Made by a program: the position numbers and the translations under genes. Of a DNA stretch of 64,000 nt, positions 22,488 through 32,962 are shown one piece after another. A model generated the notes under the pieces. That model searched no databases. It saw only the letters and a program-made list of their open reading frames with translations, and had not been told where the DNA came from. Location of the stretch: assembly GCA_002286855.1 (NCBI GenBank), contig NRSV01000037.1, positions 248,001 through 312,000 of the forward strand. Direction: 5' to 3'. The stretch comes from Bipolaris cookei (lineage: Eukaryota; Ascomycota; Dothideomycetes; Pleosporales; Pleosporaceae). Each line of letters begins with the position of its first letter. Position 1 is the stretch's first letter.

Positions 22488-24104
22488 ATGTCTGCATGCT
22501 CGCGCACAGTCAGTGCAGTATCACGCTCTCGCGTCCCGCCACTGAAAACACTCTTGCCATTCCTGTACCAAACAACAACCATCCAGCGATGTCAGTCCGC
22601 CACACGACCAATTGTCCGCCGCACCATTGCCTCACGATCATACCCGGACAACAGAGATGATGTTCCCTTCGTAGATGAAACCTTACCGCCTCCTGTCGAC
22701 CAAGGATCTGGAAAAAAGACAACCATAACGAGTACTGAGCGTGCAGCGTTTGAGAAACTGTACAGAAAGTTCAACACTGAGGGACGGCAACAAAAGGAAA
22801 AAGATCATGTCGTGGAGCTAGACCAGATAGCTGATGAGTACTATGAGGATGACGAGGAGAACTCGAAGCCGTCTCTGGACCAGATTTTCGATGAGGCTAT
22901 GAAAGGCGAATCGCGACTCCGGTCAACACGTACGCTTGCTCAGCGGCAAAGAGCGGGTGCTCATTTAGGGAAAGATGCCTCGCCTACAAATCAAACTGGA
23001 ACAGAATCGGACAATGCACAAAGCAGCAGGAAGAAGGGCTTGGGCTTTGATACGGCACAGCTCAGAGAGATGCGTCTAATAGAGCGAGAGAGAGTTGACA
23101 AACTCATCCGCAACGCACCCACCGACCGCGAGCTCTGGCAAATTCTTGACCGCGAAATCCTCACCAAAGTGCGTGCGCTCGATCTGGACAATACCAATCC
23201 TGGCGAGAGCAGAACGCCAACCGCAGAGTCCAACAGTAGAGCGCGGACGAAGAGTGCTACACGGCCCAAGTCCATCACCAAACCCGATCCACCCTCTCCT
23301 GAACAGCGCATCCTGTTCCAAAACTACCCGCATCATCTCATCACCGCTGTTAGCACTCTCCGCTCAGAGTTTCCCTCTTCACTACTTCCTCTCACCATCC
23401 TACCTATAATCAAGAGTCTTGGTCGCTCTTCCCACGTCCTCGGTGCTACAACAACACTCTACAAGCACTTACTTCGTACAGCATGGATCCAACAATCCTC
23501 TTTCACCACCATTGATGCTTTACTCACCGAAATGGATAACATCGCCATCGAGTTCGACGCTGATATCCTCGCACTGCTTGACGCCATTCTCAAGGAGAGC
23601 AACCAAGCGAGAAGCGGTATTCTTGGGCGAGAGCTACAGTTGGTGTACAGCATGGAGCTGTTCTCTGATGAGATGAGCAAGATTTTGAGATGGAGGAAGA
23701 CTGTAGCGGAGAGGTTGGGATTGAAGAGTGAGGATGTTAGATTGAATAATAGACTTGTGAGGAAGATCCCGCAGCAGGGAGGGTCTGCGAAGGTTGCTGA
23801 ATCGCACGAAAATAGGACGAATTCTCAGAAGGTAGAGAAGCAGTGTGATACTGTGACTGCAGCAGAAGGCAGCTCGACAATTAATGATGATGGTAAAGAC
23901 GACAGCGTATCTGCTGAGGGTTCTGGAGCATCTAGCACTGCTTTCAACGAGGTTAGTGAGGCGACTCCGTTTGCTGAGGGAGACGCAGCAGCCAAAACAG
24001 ACGGCAAGGAGACGAACAACGTCGGTGTTGAAGACCCCATCGAACAAGAACGCCCCACCGAGAACGACAATGCACCCAGTGAACCCACCAAAATCACATC
24101 GTAG
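22488..24104 (+). CDS. Mtf2-like mitochondrial protein
   Basis: Single exon, 538 aa from the first ATG at 22488; the frame extends upstream only with non-ATG codons. The first 55 residues are Ser/Arg-rich with almost no acid, as in a mitochondrial targeting sequence. A low-complexity middle precedes a conserved helical C-terminal domain (about residues 285-445, from EQRILFQNYPHHLITA to SMELFSDEMSKILRWR). I assign this to the Mtf2-like family, named for yeast Mtf2/Nam1, a mitochondrial transcript-maturation factor. The last 100 residues are disordered, Ser/Glu-rich and may be lineage-specific. The start lies only about 285 bases from the deleted transposon. It is tail to tail with the UBR1-like gene. 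Confidence 0.82.
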   Translation: MSACSRTVSAVSRSRVPPLKTLLPFLYQTTTIQRCQSATRPIVRRTIASRSYPDNRDDVPFVDETLPPPVDQGSGKKTTITSTERAAFEKLYRKFNTEGRQQKEKDHVVELDQIADEYYEDDEENSKPSLDQIFDEAMKGESRLRSTRTLAQRQRAGAHLGKDASPTNQTGTESDNAQSSRKKGLGFDTAQLREMRLIERERVDKLIRNAPTDRELWQILDREILTKVRALDLDNTNPGESRTPTAESNSRARTKSATRPKSITKPDPPSPEQRILFQNYPHHLITAVSTLRSEFPSSLLPLTILPIIKSLGRSSHVLGATTTLYKHLLRTAWIQQSSFTTIDALLTEMDNIAIEFDADILALLDAILKESNQARSGILGRELQLVYSMELFSDEMSKILRWRKTVAERLGLKSEDVRLNNRLVRKIPQQGGSAKVAESHENRTNSQKVEKQCDTVTAAEGSSTINDDGKDDSVSAEGSGASSTAFNEVSEATPFAEGDAAAKTDGKETNNVGVEDPIEQERPTENDNAPSEPTKITS

Positions 24105-24142
24105 ATATCATGTACCATAGTGTAAAATTACATCAGCAAAAC

Positions 24143-24166
24143 ACAATCACAATCACAATCACAATC
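24143..24166 (+). repeat. Four tandem copies of ACAATC
   Basis: A perfect hexanucleotide microsatellite in the short region between two converging genes. Confidence 0.85.
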
Positions 24167-24316
24167 CAATTCAGGCACTCCCTGCTTCACCCATGAAAAC
24201 AACATGTTCATTTAAAAAGGTAACACAGAAACTCCTCTCAACACCCTCAACCCCCCAAAACGCCAACCCAATATTCATATTCATACACCCTAACCCAGCT
24301 CCCTCATTACCACTCC

Positions 24317-27300
24317 TCACAAACTCTCCCACCCTCCATTGTTCACATCGCCCTCCAACCTTCTCGCAATAAGGCTCTGCACGCCGCCCTCAAGCCAGAC
24401 CTTCCTAAGCAGCGCATCGTACCGTTTCTGATTTAAGAAAAGCTGGTGGTGGCGGCGTAGAGCCGGGTCGACTTCACCGTGCTTGTCGAGATAAGGGGCG
24501 ACATGCCAGGTACCGTGGTCGAGGTTGAGGAAAAGGACCATGCATTTGCGGATGTGGATGAAGAGACCGATTTGACCGCCACATCTGTGATAGCATTGTC
24601 AGTATGGGTTCTGTACCTTTTTCTCATCTTGGAAAGGGGATTGTATGAATAGGGATTAGGAAAACCAAAAGGGGAATAACGGACTTAGCTAAATGCTGAT
24701 TACAGCCTCCACGGTTCTTATTCGTCATGCAGCATACAGCTTGGCTGCACATGATCTCGCCGCAGAAGAGACACAAGGCCGGGTCTGTCAGTTCTTTGCC
24801 AGTCGTTGGGCAGCGGCGGCGTATCGCTTCGTCAGTGAGCGTGTCGTAGTTCTTGGGCAGGCCTACGAGTTCGAAGATTGCGGGGTGCGAGAGTGATATC
24901 GTGGGTCGGAGGGGGTTGTTGCCTGCTTGAGCCCATAGCAAGTGTCGTAGCCAGCCACCGGCAATGGATCGGGTGGTGTGGGCTGCGCTTGTGCGCATAG
25001 TGAATGAGGCAAAAATTTCATCGAGTGAGGGCAGACGGAGGATGGTGGATAGTCGCGCGAGTTCGGGCTCGTCTGCGCGTTCGGTGGAAACATGTGGTAG
25101 ATCGATACCGTAGCGGATGTGCATTAGGATTGCGGCTTTGCGCACAAAAGGTACCGCATATGTTGAGACCATGGTGTGTATGAAGTAGAGAAAGTTTGGA
25201 TCCTTGAATCGTGGAGGGATAGGCATATTGTCGATATCGAGCGAGGAAGGCGAGTTGCCCACATCGGTCACGTTGTAGATGACGCAGATAAGGAAGAGTA
25301 GATTGTTCATCTGCTCTGTTGATCCAAAGCTGCTACTGACCTTTTCTGGGTTTATGAACTGTTCAGGATTCGGGAAGAGGAGATCAGAGTCTAGTGACAT
25401 CTCTTCAGTCGAATGACCCTTTCTACCCAGAGCAAACACAAAAATCACCCGAACAATCTCTGCAAGGTAACACATCCGTATGATGTGGTGAATGTCGAGA
25501 CTCGCCGCTGAAACGATGCCGACAGCGCATTGAGAGAGGAAAATGAACGGATCCTGGCAAAGGAGAGGTGTTATGCCCTTGAGATCGAAGCTCAACACAT
25601 CCGGGTCATATATACTGGGATGTCCAACTAGCAACTGACGGAATTGCCGGCGCTGGATCTCAGAAAACTCATTGATAGTCTTGGTTGGACCCTGACCTCG
25701 TAGACCTCCAATCGCGATGTATGAAGAGACGCTTTCTGAAAATACACGGAGATGCGTGATCGTCTGCGGAGAAATCCTGTCAATCAGAGTTCCGCGCGGA
25801 GCTTCAGACTGTACGCCTCGTTGAGCAATCTCTGCTGCAGCGATCGAGTATCCAAGGGCTTGTGCAAGGGCATCTGTGTGTGTAAAGTCCTCTGAGATAG
25901 CTGGTGTGTGCGGGTATGCGAATGAGGACTGAATGCTATTGACTTTCAATGTGTCTCTTAGTCTGTGGTATATCTTGACCAACTCTCCCATGGGAACATC
26001 TTGGGTCAAAGCCGGGCTGTTTTGAGTTGGGCCGAATCCTGGTTCAGCGGCTTCCAGAGGTTGCACACCAAGGAAAGCCGGGACCTGGAATCGCGGCGCA
26101 AGCTGTGTTGGCGGCTGTGCAAGAGCGAGACCAGCTGTCGGAAGTTGGGGCTTGAGAAGGTCAGGCAGTCGACTCGATACCGATTGGATAAAATTTCGCT
26201 CTGCATACTCATAGAGCATCTTCTGGTCATGGGACATATCAGCAGGTACTTTCAACCCCTTTTCCAGGCTCTTGTGAGTCACGACCAGCTGTGACTCGAG
26301 CCAGTCGTCGAATGTTTGTTCAGTCTCCAGTACACCGGTACTAGACACCTTCTTTGCTTTCCAGATGATTGGCAAGAAAATGTTGCCAAGGGCTTTGCAG
26401 AGTGGGCACATGAACTCCTTGAGCTCAGGCCGTTCAGGGTGGTTCCTGGCAATCTGGCTGACATGGCGCCTCTGAGTTGCATTGAGATATACCTCAAAGC
26501 AAGCAAAATGCATGATGTGGCCACAGCCAGTGGTTACCGGACCTGGTGCTACAGAGGCTGGTGGAAATCCCCTTCCCAGTTCTTGCCTTTCACTAGTCAC
26601 CCGCTCACCCGTGGCCGTCACCTTCTCAATCATGCGTCGGTTTCTGCCCGCAACACCAAATGGTCGCAGGTGTTCGGCGGATCTGTCAAGACTACTTGGA
26701 GTCTGTACAACTTCGTCTACCCACTCTGAATCTTCCAGAGGTGTTTGCCGAAGTATCCTGCTCTCGGAAATATACCCAAAAGATCCATATAGTCTCTGTT
26801 CGTTGCAGTCCTCTTGACATAATATGCATGTGCCAGAGGGGAATTTTAGTGTCTTTTCTTGTTCGACAAGTCCCCCGGTTTCATCTTCAAGGTCGCTGAA
26901 GTCATCTTCACCCCAATCAAAGTCCTGGTTGGCCAAGAATTTGCCTTGCTGCTCTTTGAACGCTGCCATGACCTTCGCCTGTCTCTCGAGAGCTTGCTTC
27001 TTCTTCAGCTCCTTAGACTCCTTATCTTGAGGCGCAGGTGAGGCAGTGTCCATTCTATCAGCCGGCATGTTGATTGCAGCAGCAGCAATAATGAAAGAAT
27101 CTTGCTGTCGCTGCTTGAGCCGATGAAGTATCAAACTGATTTTTGGTTCGCACGCCTTGAAAACCTCGATGTCCTGAAGAGATTTTAAGATTGAAAGGAC
27201 AGTAGGATGGCCCTGTATTCCCATGATGGCGTTTTGAGTCAACACTGAAGTGACAAACGACTCTGGTGCTTTTTCAGACCATCCATGTTCTGTGCTTTTG

Positions 27301-30300
27301 TCTTCGAGGATAGCGACAAGAAGCAACTGTAGGACAAATTGAATATACGTCTCCACACGAGTTGCTGGCATGCTTGGTGTAACTTGCACGGCCTTGAGAC
27401 CATACGCTAGTAGGTAGTAGATTATCTGAGTGAACAAAGGGGTTCTTGTAAAAGCTGACAGATCTCGAAATAGGCCAGAGGGGATTGGTCGAAGTTTCGG
27501 CTCGTAGACGATTTCACTTGCTTGCTTCCCGGTTTGCTTAGCAATGTGTGCTTTGTAGATGTTCTCTGCCTCTTCCCTCTGGTTTCGGTTGTATTGGTGA
27601 AGATATGGGTCGATCAAGTCGATATATTGCTCTTTCAACTCGAAAGTACCACTGTCAGACAAGCCCTCTGGAGGCCGGAATCTAGTCATTTCTGACAGCA
27701 CCTCGGGAAACTCGTCTAGGTTCTGAATCCGGTCTGACAAACGTGCTGTCATGTCGGAGAAGGAGAGTGGCTTGAAACACAAAACATGCGCAATGTCCTT
27801 ACGCAAAGCGACCAGTTGAGACTCGTCGTTGTCTTCTGCGGGTATCAACGAAGTACGCTCGCTGAGAATAATGATCAGCAAGTGGACAAAGTCCTCTACC
27901 ACATCAATAGCTTGGGTGTCCTCGAATCCATGGTAGCTAGCTTCATATCTCCCAGTCATCCAGCCGACAAGTCCAAAACGATCGACCATGGAAGCTAAGA
28001 AAATTGATGGATCACAAAGTACAAGAGCAGACTGTAAGAGAAAGATGTCCCGTTGGTGGGAAACGTCTCTTTGTGATACACTTCGGTATTGAGTCATCTG
28101 GTGTCGCAACGTGATGCCGTTCCTGACCCAGATTCCTGCGCGCATCTGTGCCAGCCACGAACATACCCGAAGCGGGAAATCGAACATGGCAAGTAGGTAT
28201 TCTTCAGGCCTGTGGACAGGAATAGGCGCTACAGCTGGGCCAAGGTCCATCTGTAGTTCGCTGTGAGAAAATAGAAGTAGTCGCAGGATGTCCTCCTGAT
28301 TCATGCTCCGTGCTCGATCAATTAACCAGGACACAGTATAATGAAGCGCATGGTGAAAGCTCATTGGCTGAGTCGCAACAACGTAGTCAACAATCTTATA
28401 TGGTTGCCTTGGCGATGACTCGGAAAGGAACTCGAGAATGTCCAAAGTCTTGAACTTGGTCTCTTCTTTTAGTTCGGTCTGATCAAATCGTTTGCGTTCA
28501 GCACCTAGCGAATTAATGATAGCAACCTTTGCGGCTGCACGTATTGCACGTTGAATGTTGGTTGGATCTTCATCGCGAGTCCAGGCGAAAGATTCCGCGA
28601 AATGTCTACACAGCTTGTTGATCTCCCGAGTGATCAAGGAGGCACTGATCCAAGCTTCAGATTCAAATTCTAGATGCTCACCCACTTGTCGAACGTTAGG
28701 ACAGATACCTTGATGAAGCTTGACAAGATCAAGGAACTGTAAGAGGTAGCGCGGCTCTTCACGGATTCTCTCCTGGACAAATTCTGATCCGAGCAGATAC
28801 TTCATATCGAGGAAAAAGTGGTACATGCGACGATTGGTCACGGCTCCTTGCTCGAAGGCTAGTGTGGCTTTTGGATCGACGTTCGAGGGATAGCCAACTT
28901 GACGCGTAGTCAGAAAGGTATAAAGTATGGCCATTAGGTTAGTGAGGAAGTTTCCACGCTCAACCACTTCTGACGTGATAGACGGAGTCGTCAACATCTG
29001 GAGAGAGAGGTTGATAATGGAGTGGTCCGGCTCGCGGTCCGCGATTAGATAGAGCTGGGCTAGAGCAGTATAGACGCCCGCAAAGCGCAGACCCAGCAAA
29101 CGCTTGAACTCAGGGATTGTGACGACTGTGCTGATAAAGACATCGCGTATGCCAATACGCAACTGCTTCCACATTCGCAAGTCGTATAAGATGAGATGAT
29201 CTAGCCGTAGGCGCTGCCACAGATCCTCGTGAGGAGGAGTCCCAGGCTTCTTGCCAAAGTTTTCAGGCTTCTCTAACCAATATTTGGCCGGCCTTGCTGG
29301 CCGCAATGTCAATGTCCGAGTATGTGGCGTCTCGGGTACAGGTAACATTGGTTCAACATGGCTGAGTGACGGTGCACCAACTACAGGTTCACTATCGGAC
29401 TCTGCAGGTGTTACGCTCTGTTCAAGCTGACCACGTTGTGTGTTTTGAGGAGCAGGGGGAGGTGGTGGTGGAGCAGGATAGCCTGCCCTGGCTGCTTCGG
29501 CCATTTCGCGTGTCTCATCTGTACTTTCATACGCCCCCATTTCGACGTCACCATCCTCGTCCTGAGCGCCGACCTCGTCAATATCCATATCATCTTGGGC
29601 GTCAGCTGCAGGGCCGCCCTCGCCTTCCTCATCCTCGTCATCATCGTCTGAGCCAGTGGTGTCGTCAGTGGCATCAGTAGTCCGCTGTCGCTGAACGCGG
29701 ATAATCCGTGGGCGCCGTTGTATGGGCAACAGGCCACTGAAGAAGCCATCCATTTCAGCTTCCTTGTCTTCCATTTCATGATCGTCGAGACCATTTTTGC
29801 CTATACCCTGATTCGATGCCTCACTACCGACTCGCCAGGGTTTCAGCAGTTCTTCACAAACGGTGCGTCTTAGTATCTGGCTGTCTTCACCCACACTACA
29901 TCCCGCAATGTCCGAAATCCACTCGATGATGGCACCGCCCATTTGTTCGCGGAACGTATCTCGAGCAGATCGAATTGTGACAGTCAGCTTGATCTCTTCG
30001 ATGATCTTGGCCATCCTGAGAAGATCTTTGATGTCTGTTCGGTATACGATTGCACTCCGCCCCACGTCGTTTATCTCATAGGCCTTTGCGAGGCCAAATG
30101 CCAGCTTCTGTTTGCACGCGCGTGCAACTTGGTCTCTAACATCATTGACCGTATGTTTCTCGTCATTCCATAGCACCAAACAGTATTCGTCGCACTCTTC
30201 AGAATGATCTCCAGAAACGTACCATCTCGAAATGAGACGCGAGTTGCGTTCGTCTTGTCTGATCGACTCTTCGCTCTTGGGTAGGCGCAGTTGTTCTGGG

Positions 30301-30902
30301 GAACAGGAGAAGACATCGATGAGGTAATCTAGCGTTCGGGCGATTGTAATGCGTATGGTCTCGACAAGTTCGTCTGGCAGCATGGTGCCTTCCCTCGCCT
30401 TGCCAGCCGCCTTGGACTCATGCTCCGGGTCGACTGAGTGTATGTTGCAGTGTACAGGCCGCACCCACGCCTCGTCGTCTCCGCAGTCGCAGCAGCCAGA
30501 GTTGCCAGGTGAGACACTAACAAAGACCTGGTGACCCTCGTGGTCCGACGCATCGAAGCAACGGGCGCATAGAACGCACGTATCGTCGGCCGTGCATGTC
30601 TTGCAGCGGTATGTAGCCTCGCCGTTCTTGAAAATGTGCCCGCATGGTTTCCCCCTCGCTGCTGCGGTGTATTCTGCACCCTCTACTGCGCCCTGTGCGT
30701 CGCGCAAGCTCCATGGCTTTTCGCCGTTGGTTTGCGGTCCATTTGGGAAGAACAGAGGAAGGAAGTCATCCCGACCAGCAAGTGATCGGAAAAGTATCTC
30801 GCGCAACTCACGGTCAGCCGCGAGTTCAAACCGGTAGTTATGTCGCCTTGGCAGTTCGCGCAGCTGTCGACATAGTTCTTGCTCGTGTAACGACATGTAC
30901 AT
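24317..30902 (-). CDS. UBR1: UBR1-type N-recognin E3 ubiquitin ligase
   Basis: Two exons, 30902-24685 and 24584-24317, encode 2161 aa. The 100-nt intron has a GTCCGT donor and restores the family C-terminus, where NQHLAK continues into CGGQIGLF. A UBR box zinc fold is at about residues 86-155, with CGHIFKNGEATYRCKTC and CCDCGDDEAW; it binds basic N-terminal residues of substrates. A ClpS-like pocket for bulky N-termini follows at about 238-290. A long acidic Asp/Glu tract sits near 405-460. The RING-H2 domain runs from CILCQEDC (about 1357) through TGCGHIMHFACFEVYL to FMCPLCKALGN (about 1500). The C-terminal autoinhibitory-type domain ends at HGEVDPALRR. The protein drives N-degron degradation with an E2 of the Rad6 type. 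Confidence 0.96.
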
Positions 30903-31594
30903 GGCGCAGCTCCAGGCGGGATGGTGGGGTTGTCAGATGTCCCGCAGACGCGACGGAGGCAGATGTCGTGTATGAACAGGGCAGAATGTGTGCTGGCAGT
31001 GTTCAGTGTGGGCCTGCCACGTGAGTGAGGGTTTGCGTGATTGTGATTGCTTGGGTATTTAGGGTTAAGTGGAGGACGGGGTGCGGCGCTATGTCATATG
31101 TTTAAGTTTCGAGGTGAGGATCTAGGTAGGGCGGACCCCCGAGGCACGCGCAACGCCACCAGCGAAGGAACACTTGACCCAGAGTCGACTGTCGTTTCAC
31201 CAGCAAGACGAGACGGGCAGCCTGCGCTATGGCGGTTCCTGCAGTATATGAATGCGCCACTTTGGCCATAGTTTTCGAGTAGAGGCTCCATCTATTTGTA
31301 TCTTCACTCCCATCGCATATGCATGACCTCTTCTACGCTACCAGATAGCCCTGCGTAAGATGACAGCACCACTTTTCACGACGGTTCAATCACGTCAACT
31401 CACGCATGCAGCGGCCTAAGCCCTATAGAGCCAGGGTATCACAGCGCAAATGCACATGACAAAACAAGAGTCGGGTTGCCAACTTGAATTGGTATTTCAC
31501 ATGTTGCAGCTTACACTGCCATGGACTGTGGCCATCCCTAAGAACCGCAAAGAGAAGTCTATATCATGCTCGAGTCGTAGTCTAGTCGCTTTTC
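30903..31594. other. Promoter of the UBR1-like gene and 3' region of QCR9
   Basis: No gene supported. Short plus-strand frames here look like chance. Confidence 0.5.
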
Positions 31595-32020
31595 CTACTC
31601 GTCGTCCTCGGCAGCCTCCATGTATCGGTGCTTGATGTCCTTCCATTGTCGCTGCCAACTGCATTAGCCTACATCACCCTCAATGGGCCATTGGTGTTAC
31701 ATACTCCGCGGTTGACTCTGTCCCAGATCTTGTCTGAGGAGGTGTCGAACGCCCTGTAATTTCCATCAGCTTCCATCCCTTCCGCACTCTCATGTCCGCG
31801 TCTTTGCGACGTACAGCTGAAGGCCGAAAGCAGCACCGAAGACGGTGAACAACATGGTGGTGTTGCTGCGGAGGACCGCGCTGTCATCGATGGTCAGTGG
31901 GAGTCGGGCGAAAGATATGCGCGAGGAAAGACTTGCTTGTAGACAGTGCCGAGCATCTTCATGTGGCTGTTAGCGGGCGCTCGAGGCTATTGTTCGCATC
32001 AATTAACTTACGCCAGACAT
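31595..32020 (-). CDS. QCR9: Cytochrome bc1 complex subunit 9
   Basis: Assembled by eye from five small exons on the minus strand: 32012-32020 (only ATG-TCT-GGC), 31937-31956 (20 nt), 31815-31880, 31705-31753 and 31595-31651. Together they encode 66 aa, the usual QCR9 length. The family core is clear: a short N-terminus MLGTVYN, one membrane helix around TMLFTVFGAAFGLQLAFD, then SDKIWDRVNRG, RQWKDIKHRYMEAAEDDE. It is a single-pass subunit of respiratory complex III in the inner mitochondrial membrane. Introns are 55, 56, 61 and 53 nt. The second begins GCAAGT and ends CAG, a GC-AG intron; no GT site gives the right frame. The first has CTAAC 16 bases before its acceptor. Its start is about 340 bases from the PYM start, in divergent orientation. 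Confidence 0.9.
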
Positions 32021-32359
32021 TTTGGACGTGTCGAAAGGGCTTGGTGGGCTGTTTGGCGGGATGTGGTGGTACTCTGCTGTCGGGGTTAAAGGGCGAGGTT
32101 CGTCGACAAGATTGAAGCTCTCGCATCACGGGGATTTACGCTGCGCTAATTGGCTGTTTGCGGCCACTGCTTGGCTCTCTACCTTACTTTGACCCCCCAC
32201 CACGCCCATCTCCACACTGCACACTGCGAGCAGCTCATACCAACACAACCTAGGTGTACGCCAAGTGCCTTGAACAGACTGGCAACGGCCCTACGAAAGC
32301 AATTGATATCTCTGGGCCGTCGCGGTTGTCTTATACCCCTAGGCGCAACTACCGACGCC
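32021..32359. promoter_or_regulatory. Bidirectional promoter between QCR9 and PYM
   Basis: 339 bases between two divergent ATGs. The sequence before the PYM start is C-rich and has no convincing TATA on either side, as in many fungal housekeeping promoters. Confidence 0.5.
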
Positions 32360-32962
32360 ATGCCTTCAGCAGCCACACCCGCCATTTCAAAGGCTGGCAT
32401 CACCACATCGGCCACCGGTGAACGCCATATTCCGTCCTCTGTTCGTCCAGATGGCTCCATACGCAAAGAAATCCGGGTTCGCCCAGGTTATCGCCCACCG
32501 GAGGATGTTGAACTTTACAAGAACCGTACTGCTGAGGGATTTCGAAACCGAGGCAAGGGTGGCGTGCCAGGTGCTGAGACTATCACCAAGGAAGATGAGA
32601 CCAGCAAACTGAGCCCTGCTGCAAACAAGAATGCCAAGCGTAGGGAAGCTAGGAAGAAGGCAGCAGCTTCTGCAAGCGACAGCAAGGAAGAGCAGAAGCC
32701 TAGTTCTACCGAGAACAAGGATAAGGAGGAGGCGAACCCGGAGCCTGAGAAAGTCGTTGATCCCGAAGCCGAGAAAGAGAAGGAAGCCAAGAAGCTTGCC
32801 AAGAAGTTGAGACAGGCTCGCGAGCTCAAGGACAAGAAGGAGAAGGGCGACAAGTTGCTTCCGGAACAGTTTGAGAAGGTCATCAAGATCAACGAGCTAA
32901 TCCGCCAACTGGATACTCTTGGGTTCGACCCACAGGGAGAGAGGAAGAATAGTGAGACTTGA
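32360..32962 (+). CDS. PYM (partner of Y14-Mago) homologue, WIBG family
   Basis: 200 aa from the ATG at 32360. The longer upstream frame is leader sequence. Near the N-terminus (about residues 25-53) lies the conserved Mago-binding block, with IPSSVRPDGSIRKEIRVRPG and PPEDVELYKNR. The centre and C-terminus are Lys/Glu-rich and helical, ending in a segment like LLPEQFEKVIKINELIRQLD. In animals PYM binds the exon-junction core proteins Mago-Y14 and removes the complex from mRNA during translation. The same binding block here implies the same partner, although I cannot confirm Mago/Y14 from this window. Confidence 0.88.
   Translation: MPSAATPAISKAGITTSATGERHIPSSVRPDGSIRKEIRVRPGYRPPEDVELYKNRTAEGFRNRGKGGVPGAETITKEDETSKLSPAANKNAKRREARKKAAASASDSKEEQKPSSTENKDKEEANPEPEKVVDPEAEKEKEAKKLAKKLRQARELKDKKEKGDKLLPEQFEKVIKINELIRQLDTLGFDPQGERKNSET

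Noticed and set aside
24317..24541. Separate small gene downstream of the UBR1-like gene
   Set aside because: Its sequence is the conserved UBR1 C-terminus and joins the main exon in frame through a 100-nt intron.
32150..32359. 70-codon N-terminal extension of the PYM-like protein
   Set aside because: It does not look like PYM, and the ATG at 32360 gives the normal spacing to the Mago-binding block.
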